From: Siphonodentalium dalli
Taxonomy: Eukaryota; Mollusca; Scaphopoda; Gadilida; Siphonodentaliidae
DNA length: 64,000 bases
Direction of reading: 5' to 3'
Assembly (NCBI GenBank): GCA_032622095.1
Contig: CP136066.1
Span: forward strand, 115,405,319 to 115,469,318
Shown here: piece after piece, positions 11,460 through 22,444 of the stretch
Position numbering within the stretch: position 1 is the stretch's first letter
Layout: every line of letters starts with the position of its first letter
Notes under the pieces: model-generated
The model's input: only the letters and a program-made list of their open reading frames with translations
Told to the model about the DNA's origin: nothing
Database searches by the model: none
Position numbers and translations under genes: made by a program

Positions 11460-12345
11460 TTATCCATAATGAGTCATATTTCTGTTAATTGAATCACTGT
11501 ATCGACATTTTAACTTATTTGCATGCTTATTTACAATTCTGCGAGATTCTAATTCGACATCATACGTTATATTTCCCAATTTACACATACTTGCACGAGC
11601 TAGCCACTTTGGCCCTTGAGCATAATTTCTGCAATACACCTTCTTTCCCTCTTTGAAAATTCTCATTTGAGAATATCTATCTGCCAAAGTTTTTTTTATT
11701 TTATTTCATTGTACTCAATGAAGGTAAACCCTGTGTTAATGGTGACAACAAGTTCCTTCCCATGAGTAAATATGACGGAGATAGCTGTAGCCGAATATGG
11801 AGCCAATCGATATAAATAAAAACCTGGAAACCCTGGTTTCTAGTGAACCTGTCTGAAATTACTTCAGACCCATGCATTTTAAACCGCTCTTCCTGCCAAT
11901 CCTGGATGAAAAGGTGAAGTACGAACATGCTTAATGCATTACGCTGTAAGAACTGCTCAAATTCCAAGCTAGTAAAACATGAACCATTATCAGAAACAAT
12001 GCCATGAGTAGTAAACATTTCCCTGGTACTCTCTGATGTGCATGAGTTAGTTATATTCACATCTATCCATTTATCTATATTAATCCTAGACCAAGGTCAT
12101 TTTGGGAAAATCCCATGAGCTTAATGGTACCTCTGGTGGGGTTTTTACCAATGTTATGTCGCACAATTGCGAACATATTTTTCAATATCGGAGTCCAAAT
12201 TTGGCCACCAAATGTAGGATATTGATGAAACTTTCATACCAACTATGTCGTGATGTGAATCGTGCAAAACTTTCAACATCTTATTTTGACCTTTGGTAGG
12301 CACAATTACTCGAGAACCCCCAAACAATGCAATTACTCTCTGCAT
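11460..12345 (-). pseudogene. Decayed Ty3/gypsy-type integrase fragment
   Basis: Read on the minus strand in three pieces. At 12345-12154 is a zinc-binding-like segment (VLHDSHHDIVGMK ... WWPNLDSDIEKYVRNCAT), matching the H-H-C-C integrase N-terminus. At 12060-11701 is part of the catalytic core (THGIVSDNGSCFTSLEFEQF, with the D of DDE), degenerate beyond it. At 11687-11460 is a C-terminal segment (GKKVYCRNYAQGPKWL, then DVELESRRIVNKHANKLKC). Frameshifts and stops separate the pieces. No reverse transcriptase, protease or LTRs are visible nearby, so this is a truncated, dead LTR-retrotransposon remnant in the intron. Confidence 0.8.
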
Positions 12346-12359
12346 TTAACTCATTTTAG

Positions 12360-13860
12360 CTCAATTTACATTGTGAAGTTTGAGCTATTGCCGTGGGTTG
12401 GTCGTCCGTCGTCCGTCAACAATTTCCTTTAGCACACCCTACAGGATACATCCCTAATCCGATTGTCACCAAATGTCATAGGGACTTTTGGGGTGACATC
12501 TAGATGGGAGCTTACATTTTTTTTTCTCTCCGAATTTCGTAGAAAAACATGGCGGCCAGCGGCTATCTTGAATTTCAATTTTGAATCCATTAGCACACCA
12601 TACATGACACATCCCTCATCTGATCTTTTCCAAACTTCACATAGATCATCGGGGTAACCTCTAGATGGGAGCTTACCATTCCGTTGAAAAACATGGCCAC
12701 TAACGACCATCTTTGATTTTACTCTTTGCATCACTAAATCATTTGGCACACAATACAGGCCACATCCCTCATCCGACCGTCACCAAACTGCATATGAATA
12801 ATCGGGGTGACCTCAAGTTGAGAGCTTGAGGATCAACATAAATGTTATCTTCCACATTCTTGAATGTTCCCAGTTCATCTTTGAATACATCATAAGTTTT
12901 CTTTAGTTCATCAATCTGCTTTGTGCATGCACTCTGAATTGTCAGTTTGTAAAAGCTTAACTTCAAACTCCTTCCAATTGAGCTGGATTTGGGGTAATTC
13001 GGCAAAAAAACATGGCCGCCAGCGGCCATCTTGGATTTCAAAATTCAATCCATTGGCGCGGGCTACAGGTCGTACTGCTTGTCTGATCATCCTGTCATGT
13101 TCGGATATTAGAACCCATAGCCATGATATATGGTTTAGTGTGTGTATACTAGTAATATAGTTATTTTCAGTACCTTTATATACCAGTACTGTGTATAACA
13201 ATGCATATAAATGAATCCATATATACATGTATATTGATTCAACGGATTCAGTGGTTTTGTCCATCAGTCTATCAAATTTGCGGGGAAAACATATGGCCAC
13301 CAGCAGTACAGTGAGTACACCCTGCTAAATTTCAAATTTGAATCAATTGGCGCACCCTGCAGCCAGCTTTTATTGGAGAACTTTTTCTTATGTGTATATT
13401 TTGGGTCACCGCTAGATGTGAGCCATATTTTGTTCTCATACTTTCCTTGTGAAAACATCACTGCCAGCCGTGATCTTGAATTTTACTATTTTTATGGCTA
13501 AATAATTTGGTTGATCCTACAGACGACACCCCTTGTCCGATCGTCACCAGATTCCAAAATGATCTTCTGGATAACCAGGGTGAGAGTAATCTATTTTTTC
13601 CGAATTTCGTTAAAAACATGACCACAGGCAGCAATTTGGTATCTTACTCTTTTGCATGACTGAATTGTTTAGCAACTGTACAGACATATCCCTCATCTGA
13701 TAGTCACCAAACTTCATATTGATCTTCGGGCTGACAACTAGATGGGAGCTATCGAATGCTTTGAATTTTTTTGGAAAACATTGTCGCCAGCAGTCATCTT
13801 CTATTTTGGTTTTTATATACATGTATATCTCTTCATGCGGATAGCCAGTATTACGTAGGT
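12360..13860. repeat. Divergent tandem array, family A (GGCCGCCAGCGGCC monomers)
   Basis: The head TTGAGCTATTGCCGTGGG is followed by GTCGTCCGTCGTCCGTC, then degenerate monomers of about 160 bp. Each contains a CATGGCCGCCAGCGGCCATC-type core and a TTGGCACACCCTACAG-type segment. An unrelated stretch (about 13120-13260) and drifted copies follow. The family recurs at 32925-33423 and 35949-36130. Short open frames in it are repeat translations. Confidence 0.7.
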
Positions 13861-14049
13861 ACTTCAACTTTCCGCATTCCTGTCATTATTTGAAATATAA
13901 AAATTTACCTGATACATGCACCCTTCAAAATTTGTTTCGTCGTATCTATTTTAATGACCCGTATGGTAATATTGATATAGATATATTTGTCAAACATTTC
14001 TTTGTACAATATACAGGTATTTAGTTTGTAACTAAATCTAGAAATATAT

Positions 14050-14570
14050 AATAGTAGCTGGTGGACCCGACTTCGTCTGGGATGTTCCCCTCTGATTTTC
14101 GGAGAATTGCGCGATTTAACCTTGAATTGACCATTTTAAAGGTGAAGGTCATGTCGGGGTCACGATTTGACCCGTCCAAAACACTCCCCGGACAAAAGTT
14201 TCCGACAAAAGTACCCGTCGAAATCCGCCCGGCTCTACCCGATTTGACCTTGAATTGACAATTTTGAATGTCAAGATCAGGTCGGGGTCATGATTTGACC
14301 CATCCGAAACCCTCCTGGGACAAAAGTAACGGTAGGTATCAGATTTCGTTGAAATCCTTCCGTTTTACCAGATTTGACCTTGAATTGATCTTTTTGAATG
14401 TCAAAGTCAGGTCGGGATCAAGATTTGTCCGTCCCGTGCAAAATACTCCCTGAAAATAATTTCCCCTAGGTATCAAATTTCGTCAAATCTGTCCGGCAGT
14501 TTTCCCGGCCATAGCTAACAGACAAACAGACAGACAAATATCCAAAATATATATTAGACTAGCTGATATA
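14050..14570 (+). repeat. Family E repeat: three ~120-bp monomers with GACA tail
   Basis: It opens TAGCTGGTGGACCCGACTTC. Three monomers follow, carrying GATTTGACCTTGAATTGA, GTCAGGTCGGGGTCA and GACCCGTCCAAAACACTCCC. It closes with GGCCATAGCTAACAGACA, a CAGACAGACA run and AATATATATTAGA. The same element occurs twice, head to head, at 49765-50640. It is non-coding. Confidence 0.7.
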
Positions 14571-15000
14571 CTCGACTTCATTCGGGCTATTTAGGGATTG
14601 TTTTGTGATCGCCTCCATCTGGACAGTACCCAGTATATACAGCGTCTGGCCAAACTATTGTTCAATTGGTCCAGAAACATGCCTATATCAGCATTTCGAG
14701 GACATGGTCCCACGTGAAATTGGACGTGTCCATATTGCTCCCGGGATCGAAGTAGTCCTACACACAAATTTTTAGTCGGATCGGTCAAGGTCCAGAAACA
14801 TGCCTATGAGCGAGGTCAAGTTGACACGTTAAATACCAAATCCGAATCGGATCGGTCGAGCAGTGTTAGAGTCTATAACACATACACACATGCATTCATA
14901 CATACACACATACATACAGACAGGTGTTCCAAATGTATAATCGATAGCTACAACAATGCTATGGTAGATAGTTCACGGGCGACCTGATGCATGCATCTTA
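14571..15000. repeat. Second element with the family E start
   Basis: CTAGCTGATATACTCGACTT directly follows the tail of the previous element and resembles its head. The body is different (GTCCAGAAACATGCCTAT occurs twice) and it ends in ATACATACACACATACATAC microsatellite sequence near 14930. It is a related but diverged unit. Confidence 0.45.
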
Positions 15001-15149
15001 GTTTTCTTGTACTTGTTGCTGCTGTTCACATACATCGGCGAGCGCGCTGGGCATCATGACGGTGTATATTTACTAACAGTCAGAGACACTCGAGGCTGCA
15101 TTATATTCTCTCATACTTCAAATGCAGGGCTATCGGAATATGTAATTAG

Positions 15150-15660
15150 TTTATTTGGTCCGCATTCAGACCACTGAAGACACAATTTATAGAGCAATTT
15201 GTATTCCATTTCCGAATGGAACCCGGACAAGTGGTCCGGCATACGAGAGCTTCCGCCACGTTAATTACACCGCGAATTCAAGTGACAGATGAGCAGCTCT
15301 GCGCACCCGGCGGCAGTATCTCACCGACCGCCCGGTATAAGCACTGACGTGTGTAAGCCCAATGTGTGTGACTCTCTCCTGTGGGTCCCATCAGCACAAG
15401 GGGTGTACACAAGTACCATATAAAGACTGTCAAACTATATAGGCACCGACCCTCACCTGCGTTATATTACTCGGTGTGACTAAACAATGCCCGGACCCAC
15501 CCGGACCGCTCCTGTGATGTCTGGGGGTAAATTTAGTGGCCATAACAGTGTGGGGTGTCACGAAAAGCCACCTATACACGCACGCGGACGCGGCCCACAG
15601 AAAAGCCGCTATTAACCCTCAAAATGCCACCATCGCTGAATTTTTTGCGACGAATGAAGC
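15150..15660. other. CpG-richer, repeat-poor intronic island
   Basis: This 0.5 kb is visibly richer in CpG than its surroundings (for example CTGCGCACCCGGCGGCAG and ACCGACCGCCCGG) and contains none of the repeat families found around it. An ATG at 15624 opens a short frame (MPPSLNFLRRMKLTTG) that runs into a poly-C tract. It could be an alternative promoter/first exon or an enhancer. There is no direct evidence for either. Confidence 0.3.
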
Positions 15661-15689
15661 TAACGACCGGACCCCCCCCCCCCCCGTGT

Positions 15690-16890
15690 TGTGTCTAGGT
15701 GTATAATTATACCCCCTTTAAAAAAAAAAGGGGGGTATACTGTTTTGCACCTGTCCGTCCGTGCGTCCGTCCGTCCGTCCGATGTCTGTTCATGTCATAA
15801 CTTGAACAATAGTGCTCGGATCTCAATGAAATTAGGTATGGATGTTCACTACTATGAGGACATTAAACAGATGTTTCCATCGTTTTCTTCGGATTTTCCA
15901 TTCTAGAGTTATTCATCTTTGTTTATCTGGAAATGTTGAATTTTTGATCCATCTGGTGTCTGTTCATGTCGTAACTTCAACAGTTGTGCTGGGATCTCAA
16001 TGAAATTTCGTATGGATGTTCACAACTATGACGACATTAAATAGAGGGTTCCATTGTTTTGTTCGGATTTTCCATTCTAGAGTTATTCATCTTTGTTTAT
16101 CTGGAAATGTTGGATTTTTGGTCCGTCTGGTGTCTGTTCATGTCATAACATGAACAGTTGTGCTGGGATCTCAATGAAATTTGGTATGGATGTTCACAAC
16201 TATGAGGGCATTCAATGGAGGATTCCATCGTTTTGTTCGGATTTTCCATTCTAGAGTTATTCATCTTTGTTTATCTGGAAATGTTGGCTTTTTGGTCTGT
16301 CTGGTGTCTGTTCATGTCGTAACTTCAACAGTTGTGCTGGGATCTCAATGAAATTTGGTATGAATGTCCACTACTATGCGGGCATTAAAAAGAGGGTTCT
16401 ATCATTTTGTTCGGATTTTCCATTCTAGAGTTATACATCTTTGTTTATCTGGAAATGTTGGCTTTTTGGTCTGTCTGGTGTCTGTTCATGTCGTAACTTC
16501 AACAGTAGTGTTGGGATCTCAATGAAATTTGGTATGGATGTTCACTACTATGAGGACATTAAAAAGAGGGTTCCATTGTTCTGTTTGGCTTTTCCATTCT
16601 AGAGTTATTCAAGTTCGTTTATCTGGACATGTTGGCTGTTTGGTCCATCCGATGTCTGTTCAGGTCATAACTTGAACAGTAATGCTCGGATCTCAATGAA
16701 ATTTTGTATGGATGTTCACCACTATGAGGACATTTAATGGCATATTCAACTGTTTTGTTTTGTTTTTTTGTGCTATAGTTATTCATCTTCGTTTATATGA
16801 AAATGCTGATTTTTGGGTCTATCTGTCTGAGTATAGCAGTCATAAGTTATAGATATGCCCACACTAGGCGGTATGCCACTATAGGGGGTA
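15690..16890 (+). repeat. Pearl-like element, family B: six-fold array of exact 174-bp period
   Basis: The head has a hairpin (TATACCCCCTTT, A-run, GGGGGGTATA) followed by a GTCC microsatellite (about 15749-15782). Monomers starting TGTCTGTTCATGTC begin at 15783, 15957, 16131, 16305, 16479 and 16653. That is five successive intervals of exactly 174 bp despite many substitutions. Every forward frame has stops, so it is not coding. The tail near 16870-16910 has GGCGGTATGCC and GGGGGTATG. The layout matches pearl/Helentron-associated elements of bivalves. Confidence 0.85.
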
Positions 16891-17094
16891 TGTACCGGAC
16901 GACAGTCCATCTCTTGTTTTAGATGCCAGAACATTACGGGGTGTAATAACTAAATTCGCTTTTGGTGAATTTCCGCTGCTGTTGTAACTGGATGATACGG
17001 GGACCATTGAATCGAATTGTGCATCTTTAAACATCGTGAAACATTTAACACTGCACTGCTTAATGGACATATTTGGATTTCAGAAGTATAACAT

Positions 17095-17230
17095 CGCACG
17101 TCGAGTGGCCATGCACTGGTTCGGTGGTTTAGTGTGCTCCACTCACAACGTTATGGCATGAATACGTTATGAGTTCGAATCCGGCTTGCTGCCATTTGAT
17201 GTCGCACGGTGCTAATCGCCTTCGACAAGC
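17095..17230 (+). repeat. tRNA-derived SINE head
   Basis: A box A-like TGGTTTAGTG lies at about 17125-17134. A box B-like GTTCGAATCC lies at about 17173-17182, at a plausible spacing. The piece is too diverged from a cloverleaf to be a working tRNA. It is probably the promoter part of a SINE. Confidence 0.5.
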
Positions 17231-17695
17231 GATTAAGTACTGACATTGCCGCGGTAGGGGTGGGGGACTCGCCTGTAAACCGAGTAGCTGACTGTAAACC
17301 GAGTAGCTGACTTTGGAGCAGAAATTCTCAATTGGAAGTTGCGCCCATGTCGGTTAATGCCCATGTTCGTGTTAAATTATATAAATATATATATCTCTTA
17401 TTATTTTCGTACCGTCTGGTTTGTACATGTTCCATGATGCATGATATGCCAATTTGTAATAAATTAGCTTCAATCCCCAATTATTGTCATCCTTGCTATA
17501 TTTAACATTAACACCGTGTTTCTGTTTGTGGGGTGATGAATAAATTATTTCTCATACAGAGGTTTGCAATCGTCAAGGTTGATTTTGACAATCATGCAGC
17601 GCATCCATTTGCAAACAGAGCTCGTTTGCGACAAAATCAAAAAGCATACGGAATGAACTGCAAGTAAATGTATGACGATATACATTTTAACCGTT

Positions 17696-17848
17696 CCATG
17701 ACTGGAGCTTCCTGAAATTTGGCGAAAACCCTGTGCCAATGCAATATATATGAGAATACACTGGCCTAACAATATTTACATTGACACTGTAAGTCAGTGC
17801 ATTCTCTTATATATGCGACGCTCCCTGTGGGAGATTCGCATATATATG
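17696..17848 (-). repeat. H1 hairpin element with tail, reverse orientation
   Basis: The tail (ACTGGAGCTTCCTGAAATTT, reversed relative to the cluster at 3 kb) precedes a half palindrome, then the hairpin arms TGCATTCTCTTATATATGCG and GATTCGCATATATAT. Confidence 0.65.
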
Positions 17849-18312
17849 GAATCAGGGAGCTAAATGTATTCCAGAGTCGGGGTGCGTGTGCACCGTGGAA
17901 TGCTAGAGGTGAAGGTAACTGAAGAATGGCCTTCACCGGATACATTGTGACTCCAATTTTGCAATATTATGGCGTATAAGATACTATATTTCAGTTTGTA
18001 TGAGATACATCAGCTAGTCATATTGAAAAAGAAATCAAATTTTTTTGGCTTTATTTTGATGATTGACACTAATTTTCAGGAGGCATCATATTGGAAAAAT
18101 AAAACCAATATTCTGCCCGATATAACCCATTGTTTTGTTTCAGTAAGGTCTATATTTAGATAAAATACTATAAGAAACGCTGTGCCATACACATATACAT
18201 ATGTAGGAATCAGGAAGCTAAATGTGTTTCAGAGTCGGGGTGCGAGGGCACCGTGGAACGTTAGAGGTGAAGGTAACTGATGAATGGCCTTCAACTGATA
18301 CACGTGACACGT
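17848..18312 (+). repeat. Pair of ~105-bp direct repeats
   Basis: Copies at about 17848-17952 and 18206-18312 share GGAATCAGG, AGCTAAATGT, CAGAGTCGGGGTGCG and GAGGTGAAGGTAACTGA. They are 358 bp apart, start to start. They could be terminal repeats of a small element or a local duplication; no ORF lies between them. Confidence 0.6.
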
Positions 18313-19406
18313 TATTAAAGGATGCAATCTCGTTTGTTTGATGTGTACATCATATCTAACTACATCATATTTTAACTAGTGAATTAATGGTGGAATGGAT
18401 TTTTGTGAGTGGAAAATTTATTTAACTAGCCTCTGTAGTTCTGGGTTTTTGCAGATAAAATTTGGCTGTGGGATAGTCCTGTCGTACACTTGGGGATTTA
18501 TTTTAAAAAGTAAACATATGCCCTATGATTTTTCTTGCATTTTCGTGATCAACTGATGTCAATCTGGCTGGGTAAACATCACCGGAGTGGCCTGCAGGTT
18601 TCAATTCAATGAATTTGGCCGAAACGTTAACACTGTCGTCTATGGCAAACCATTTAGTTCAGTGATTCCATATAAGAGAATGCGCTGTCACGGGATCCTT
18701 AATGCTACACCAGCGCAGCTCCCGCCATTAAAAGGTTTTAAAATGTCCCACAGACCTCATATTGTACACGGGATACAATTGACACAGCACAAAGAGCGAG
18801 AAAGGACGGCAGTAATTACAGTGCGATCAGGTTTCTTATGCCAACACCCTATATACAGTAAATATCCAACAAATCGAGATGACGTGTAAGATGACCCGCA
18901 GTAATTACCGCTAATATATGTTAGCAAATATAAATAATTCTCTAAACAGTGATCGCCACACAGACTTGAAATTCATCCGTTGCGTGTGGTTGTTTGAAGG
19001 TCGTCATGAATCACGAATTATATGCAAACGTATCATTTAACGATGGTTCTTGTGTAATTAGTTTGCTCCAATATATACGAATGTGAATTTAAAACATGGG
19101 TCAAACGTCTTGACCTACTGACGACTGGACTGGTATCTAGTTTCGAACGTTCTGCACGTTATTCTCATGTGTGTTCAGTCCCATTATATTCGCTTTCAAC
19201 TTAGTTTCAAGTATATAAGCATTATATGCTCTTCAGGTTATTTTGATGACTATATGGCTCGGTGCATTTGGGAACTACCCCATACATCGGAAAGGTTAAG
19301 ACACATTGTTTGTCTTTTACAAAACTGGCGTTATTGAGAAGCACATAAAGTCGGTCAAAGTGGCTACCAGTCGATGTATGTATAGGTGCACTAAACTTGA
19401 AAGTGC
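18313..19406. other. Intronic stretch without recognised gene
   Basis: A 100-codon open frame at 18587-18889 (+) has no recognisable domain and includes a TATAAGAGAATGCGCTG fragment like H1. Nothing else is seen. Confidence 0.35.
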
Positions 19407-21132
19407 TATATGGGTGATTTTCGCTTATGGGGAACAATTGCAGTTCAACTAATGTCAAAAAAATGAAACTGCGCTAGGGCAATTGGCTATAAATTGTTTT
19501 TGTTCTGTTGGATACAGATATTCATCAGAATAATTTTCAGCAACACCACTCAAAGCGATTCTAACATTTGGCTACTCCAGTAAAGGTGACACCGATACAG
19601 AAAATTGCGTCCCGATACCTACGTTACCAATTGGTTGATCTTCTGCTAATTGTTATTATGTTGTAGTTAACAAGAAATTCGACTTGGGAAGTTAATTTAT
19701 TTCAAAAGAGATACAGCTGGTAAACATCGTTTATGTTTTCATCTGATTATTTGAAAAATGAGTAGCCTGGGTAACTGAGAAAAAACCCGGTTGAGAGATC
19801 GCTGTCCAATAACCGGGCGACAATGACTATTGAACGACGCGCAAGCACCCAACGTGATACCATGCTTTCTAATATATGATATATATCAGTGTATATACTA
19901 GAATTATATATATGGTGCATTGAAATATCTATGTAAATTATATATACATTTGAAAAATAGTATTTCGTTTATGTTGTTATGTTATAGCGCGTTCTATTGA
20001 GTAGCTCAAATGTCACATTTTCGTTGGCACCGTGCTACGGATCAAAGGGTTGTGAGTTCGAATCATAACATCTTCGACCTGCATAATGTACAACTTTTGT
20101 TTATATATAAACACATTTTAATATTGACAATATCATTAAAACTGAACCAAGAAGACATGCATGCCCTGATGTTTTTCTCAAAACCCATGTCTAGATATGC
20201 TAGTTCTATTTAAAACGAACTTGATTGAATCATCTAAAACCTCATGTATATATTGTTTGCTGATAAGTTGTGCTAAATTTGACATCTGTTTACGTGCAGC
20301 CTTTAATTAGTCTGATTCTACGCGAAAAAATGGAACGTTTTGGGTGACTTAACAAAAAATATATAATTTTGGTAACGTTGGTATCGGTAACGTATGTATC
20401 GATTTCACACTTCATCTGGGTACAGCAAATACTACAATTGTATGTCAAAAGCAAGCCACCACCCATTATGTTCCTTGATGGGTACCAGATGATATGTAAC
20501 ACAAATAAAATTAAAATATGTAGGTCGTCGTGTTATAATACCATGATAACGTAGGTATCGATAGTTTTACAACCATTGGTTTCCTGACATATATATGGCA
20601 ACAAACACAGTGTGGAATATCAATTGTTATATTTCATCACCCCTCCCGATAAACAATTACATGTGAGTATTTGTGTATGGTGGTAGACATGCATTTATTG
20701 CGTTTGTTACATTTGCGCCTCGTTGTCCTTGGTGGTAACGTAGGTATCCACATTCTGGCTTCAATGTATAAACTGGACTGAATTCTGTTGTAAAATTTCT
20801 GACAGTTGCAACTCAAACGATTTCTGAAAGTCTGCATCGAGCGCTGTAATCTGAGGCGATGTGAATAGCTCAGTGGCTTATTTAGTCAATGTAAATCGTG
20901 TCGAAACACCTGAATGTATAGTCTTGGCTTCGGTAACGTAGGTATCGATTCTGCATACTGAATCTGCTCTGGTCTTTGGGGGATTGACTATCGGGCAGTG
21001 ACATTTTATTTTTTTTATTGCCCACACTGTACCTGAAATTCTCATATGAATTATGTCATGGTAACATGCACACATTTTATGCTAGATGTCTGCTTCATCA
21101 ATTGTTCCCCATAAGCCTGAATCACCCATATA
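19407..21132. mobile_element. 1.7-kb non-autonomous TIR element with repeated subterminal motif
   Basis: Terminal inverted repeats of 34 bp lie at 19407-19440 and 21099-21132, matching at 31 of 34 positions (TATATGGGTGATT ... GCTTATGGGGAACAATTG). A motif GGTAACGTAGGTATCGAT occurs inverted near the left end (19613-19628) and directly near 20371, 20386, 20545, 20733 and 20932. The outermost copies sit about 190 and 170 bp inside the ends. This is the pattern of repeated transposase-binding sites. No transposase ORF is present. The superfamily is not identified; a TA duplication is possible. Confidence 0.75.
19985..20060 (+). repeat. tRNA-like segment inside the TIR element
   Basis: A box A-like GAGTAGCTCAAATG is followed by a box B-like GAGTTCGAATC near 20050. 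It is too degenerate for a functional tRNA. It is likely a SINE remnant. Confidence 0.35.
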
Positions 21133-21399
21133 TGTCACATGTAGACGGTCCCACAATACCGGACATTTGAAACGATTATATTTAGTCGGAACCAATGTGA
21201 CGAGGATATACAAATCGTTTTTGATCGTGATCAACTGAACCCATGTTATGATCTTCAACTTCTATCGAGAGTACATACATCACATTAGCACGACGTGTGG
21301 CCTATCAATTATGCTTCGCCCGATTTGGCACCAAATTAGTAAACATATTTTTGCCAATTTTCATCCTGGCAAATTCATGAAAATTGCAACGATCCGAAA

Positions 21400-21960
21400 A
21401 TAACGCTCACATCAAGAATAAGCATGCACGACTCCTCCACAAGAACCTCCCACATAACGCTCAAATGGAGAATAAGCACGACTCCTCCACAACAATCTCC
21501 CACATAACGCTCACATCGAGAATAAGCACGACTCCTCCACAACAATCTCCCACATAACGCTCACATCGAGAATAAGCACGACTCCTCCACAACAACCTCC
21601 CACATAACACACAAATCGAGAATAAGCACGATAACGCTCAAATCGAGAATAAGCACGACGACTCCACAAGAACCTCCAAAAATAACGCTCGTGAACATCG
21701 ATGACTCCACAAGAACCTCTTACATATCACTCACATTGAGCATAAGCACGACGACTGCACAAGAACCTCTCACATGCTGACATCGATCGCAACAATTAGC
21801 ACGACTCCACAAGAACCTCCAACATAACGCTCGCATCGAGAATAAGAACGAGACTCCACAAGAACATCCCAAAATAACGCTCACATCGAGAATACGCTTG
21901 ACTCCTCCACAAGAACCTCTTGCATATCGCTCACATCGAGAATATATGCAAGACGATTCC
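21400..21960 (+). repeat. ~55-bp minisatellite, about ten degenerate units
   Basis: Units contain ATAACGCTCACATCGAGAAT, AAGCACGACTCCTCCAC and AAGAACCTCCCACAT. Central units (about 21465-21610) are nearly identical, while the edges are diverged or shortened. It ends about 415 bp before the second PLC-beta exon. An 85-codon minus-strand frame here is a repeat translation. Confidence 0.85.
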
Positions 21961-21964
21961 ATCC

Positions 21965-22310
21965 GGGTGAATTCCATGATTGTAAGCGATGCAAATCAAA
22001 ATATGTTCAACAAAATCACCTAAATCATGCAATCTCAAGCTGAGACCTTCACCTGCTGTGGAATAATTCCAATCAAATTAGTTTATTCTCTTAAAACTCA
22101 TATTGAGTATTGAGACACTATACATTATTAAGAAACATTTATTGAACTAAGGAATATATTAGCTTCGTGAACTGCCTTTTTCAATCTTATAAACACTCGT
22201 CAGAACATTAAACAGTTCCCAGGTTTTGAACTTGTACAATGGAGTATGATCTGATTGATCTCTACGGACGTAGACAGAGTAGAGATGCATGGCATGATCT
22301 AGCGAATGGA
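21965..22310. repeat. Dispersed repeat shared with 5430-5860
   Basis: ATTCCATGATTGTAAG, AGTTCCCAGGTTTT, TTGTACAATGGAGTATGAT and GCATGGCATGATCTAG match the foldback repeat at 5.4-5.9 kb in content and order. It lies directly upstream of the second exon and leaves about 65 bp for branch point and acceptor. Confidence 0.55.
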
Positions 22311-22375
22311 ACATACACATACCTCGGTCATGAAGCTTTTGTGCGTTTATTCACTATGTACATGATATTTTTCAG

Positions 22376-22444
22376 GAGATGGATTGTTTGGACATCACCC
22401 TAATCAGAGATACCAGGACAGGGAGATCCGCAAAAGTACCTAAG
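22376..22444 (+). CDS. plcb: Phospholipase C-beta, next PH-domain exon
   Basis: This exon is 69 bp, in phase 0 at both ends, between acceptor ATTTTTCAG and donor GTAAGT. It encodes 23 residues beginning EMDCLDITLIRDTR and ending GRSAKVPK. In PLC-beta1-type proteins the residues after the previous exon's DQNK run are E-T-E-L-L-D-L-S-L-V-K-D, ending in an A-K-A-P-K run. The two exons therefore join without a gap or frame change. The exon completes another stretch of the PH domain, which binds membrane and G-protein partners. The family normally continues with a D-P-K-[LV]-R run; I could not find that exon downstream. A 158-codon minus-strand frame overlapping this exon has no recognisable product and is judged spurious. 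Confidence 0.88.

Larger units (their letters stand above)
8627..22375 (+). other. plcb: Intron of the PLC-beta gene (13.7 kb)
   Basis: The donor GTGAGT follows codon AAG, and the acceptor ATTTTTCAG precedes GAG. The intron is filled by a foldback element, a decayed Ty3/gypsy fragment, several monomer arrays, a TIR element and a minisatellite, listed separately. No competing host exon is recognised in it. Confidence 0.8.

Noticed and set aside
11460-12345. Complete LTR retrotransposon or endogenous retrovirus
   Set aside because: Only integrase pieces are visible. There is no LTR pair, protease, RT or envelope in the neighbourhood.
15691-16880. Possible tandem-repeat protein gene, since 174 is a multiple of three
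   Set aside because: Every forward frame meets a stop in each monomer.
17095-17230. Functional tRNA gene
   Set aside because: Box A and box B are present but I cannot form acceptor and anticodon stems. A SINE remnant is more likely.
17848-18312. LTR pair of a small retroelement
   Set aside because: The direct repeats are only about 105 bp, 358 bp apart start to start, with no TG...CA ends, primer-binding site or ORF.
21400-21960. Possible CRISPR-like array
   Set aside because: Units drift in length and sequence without constant repeats and unique spacers, and the context is eukaryotic. It is a minisatellite.
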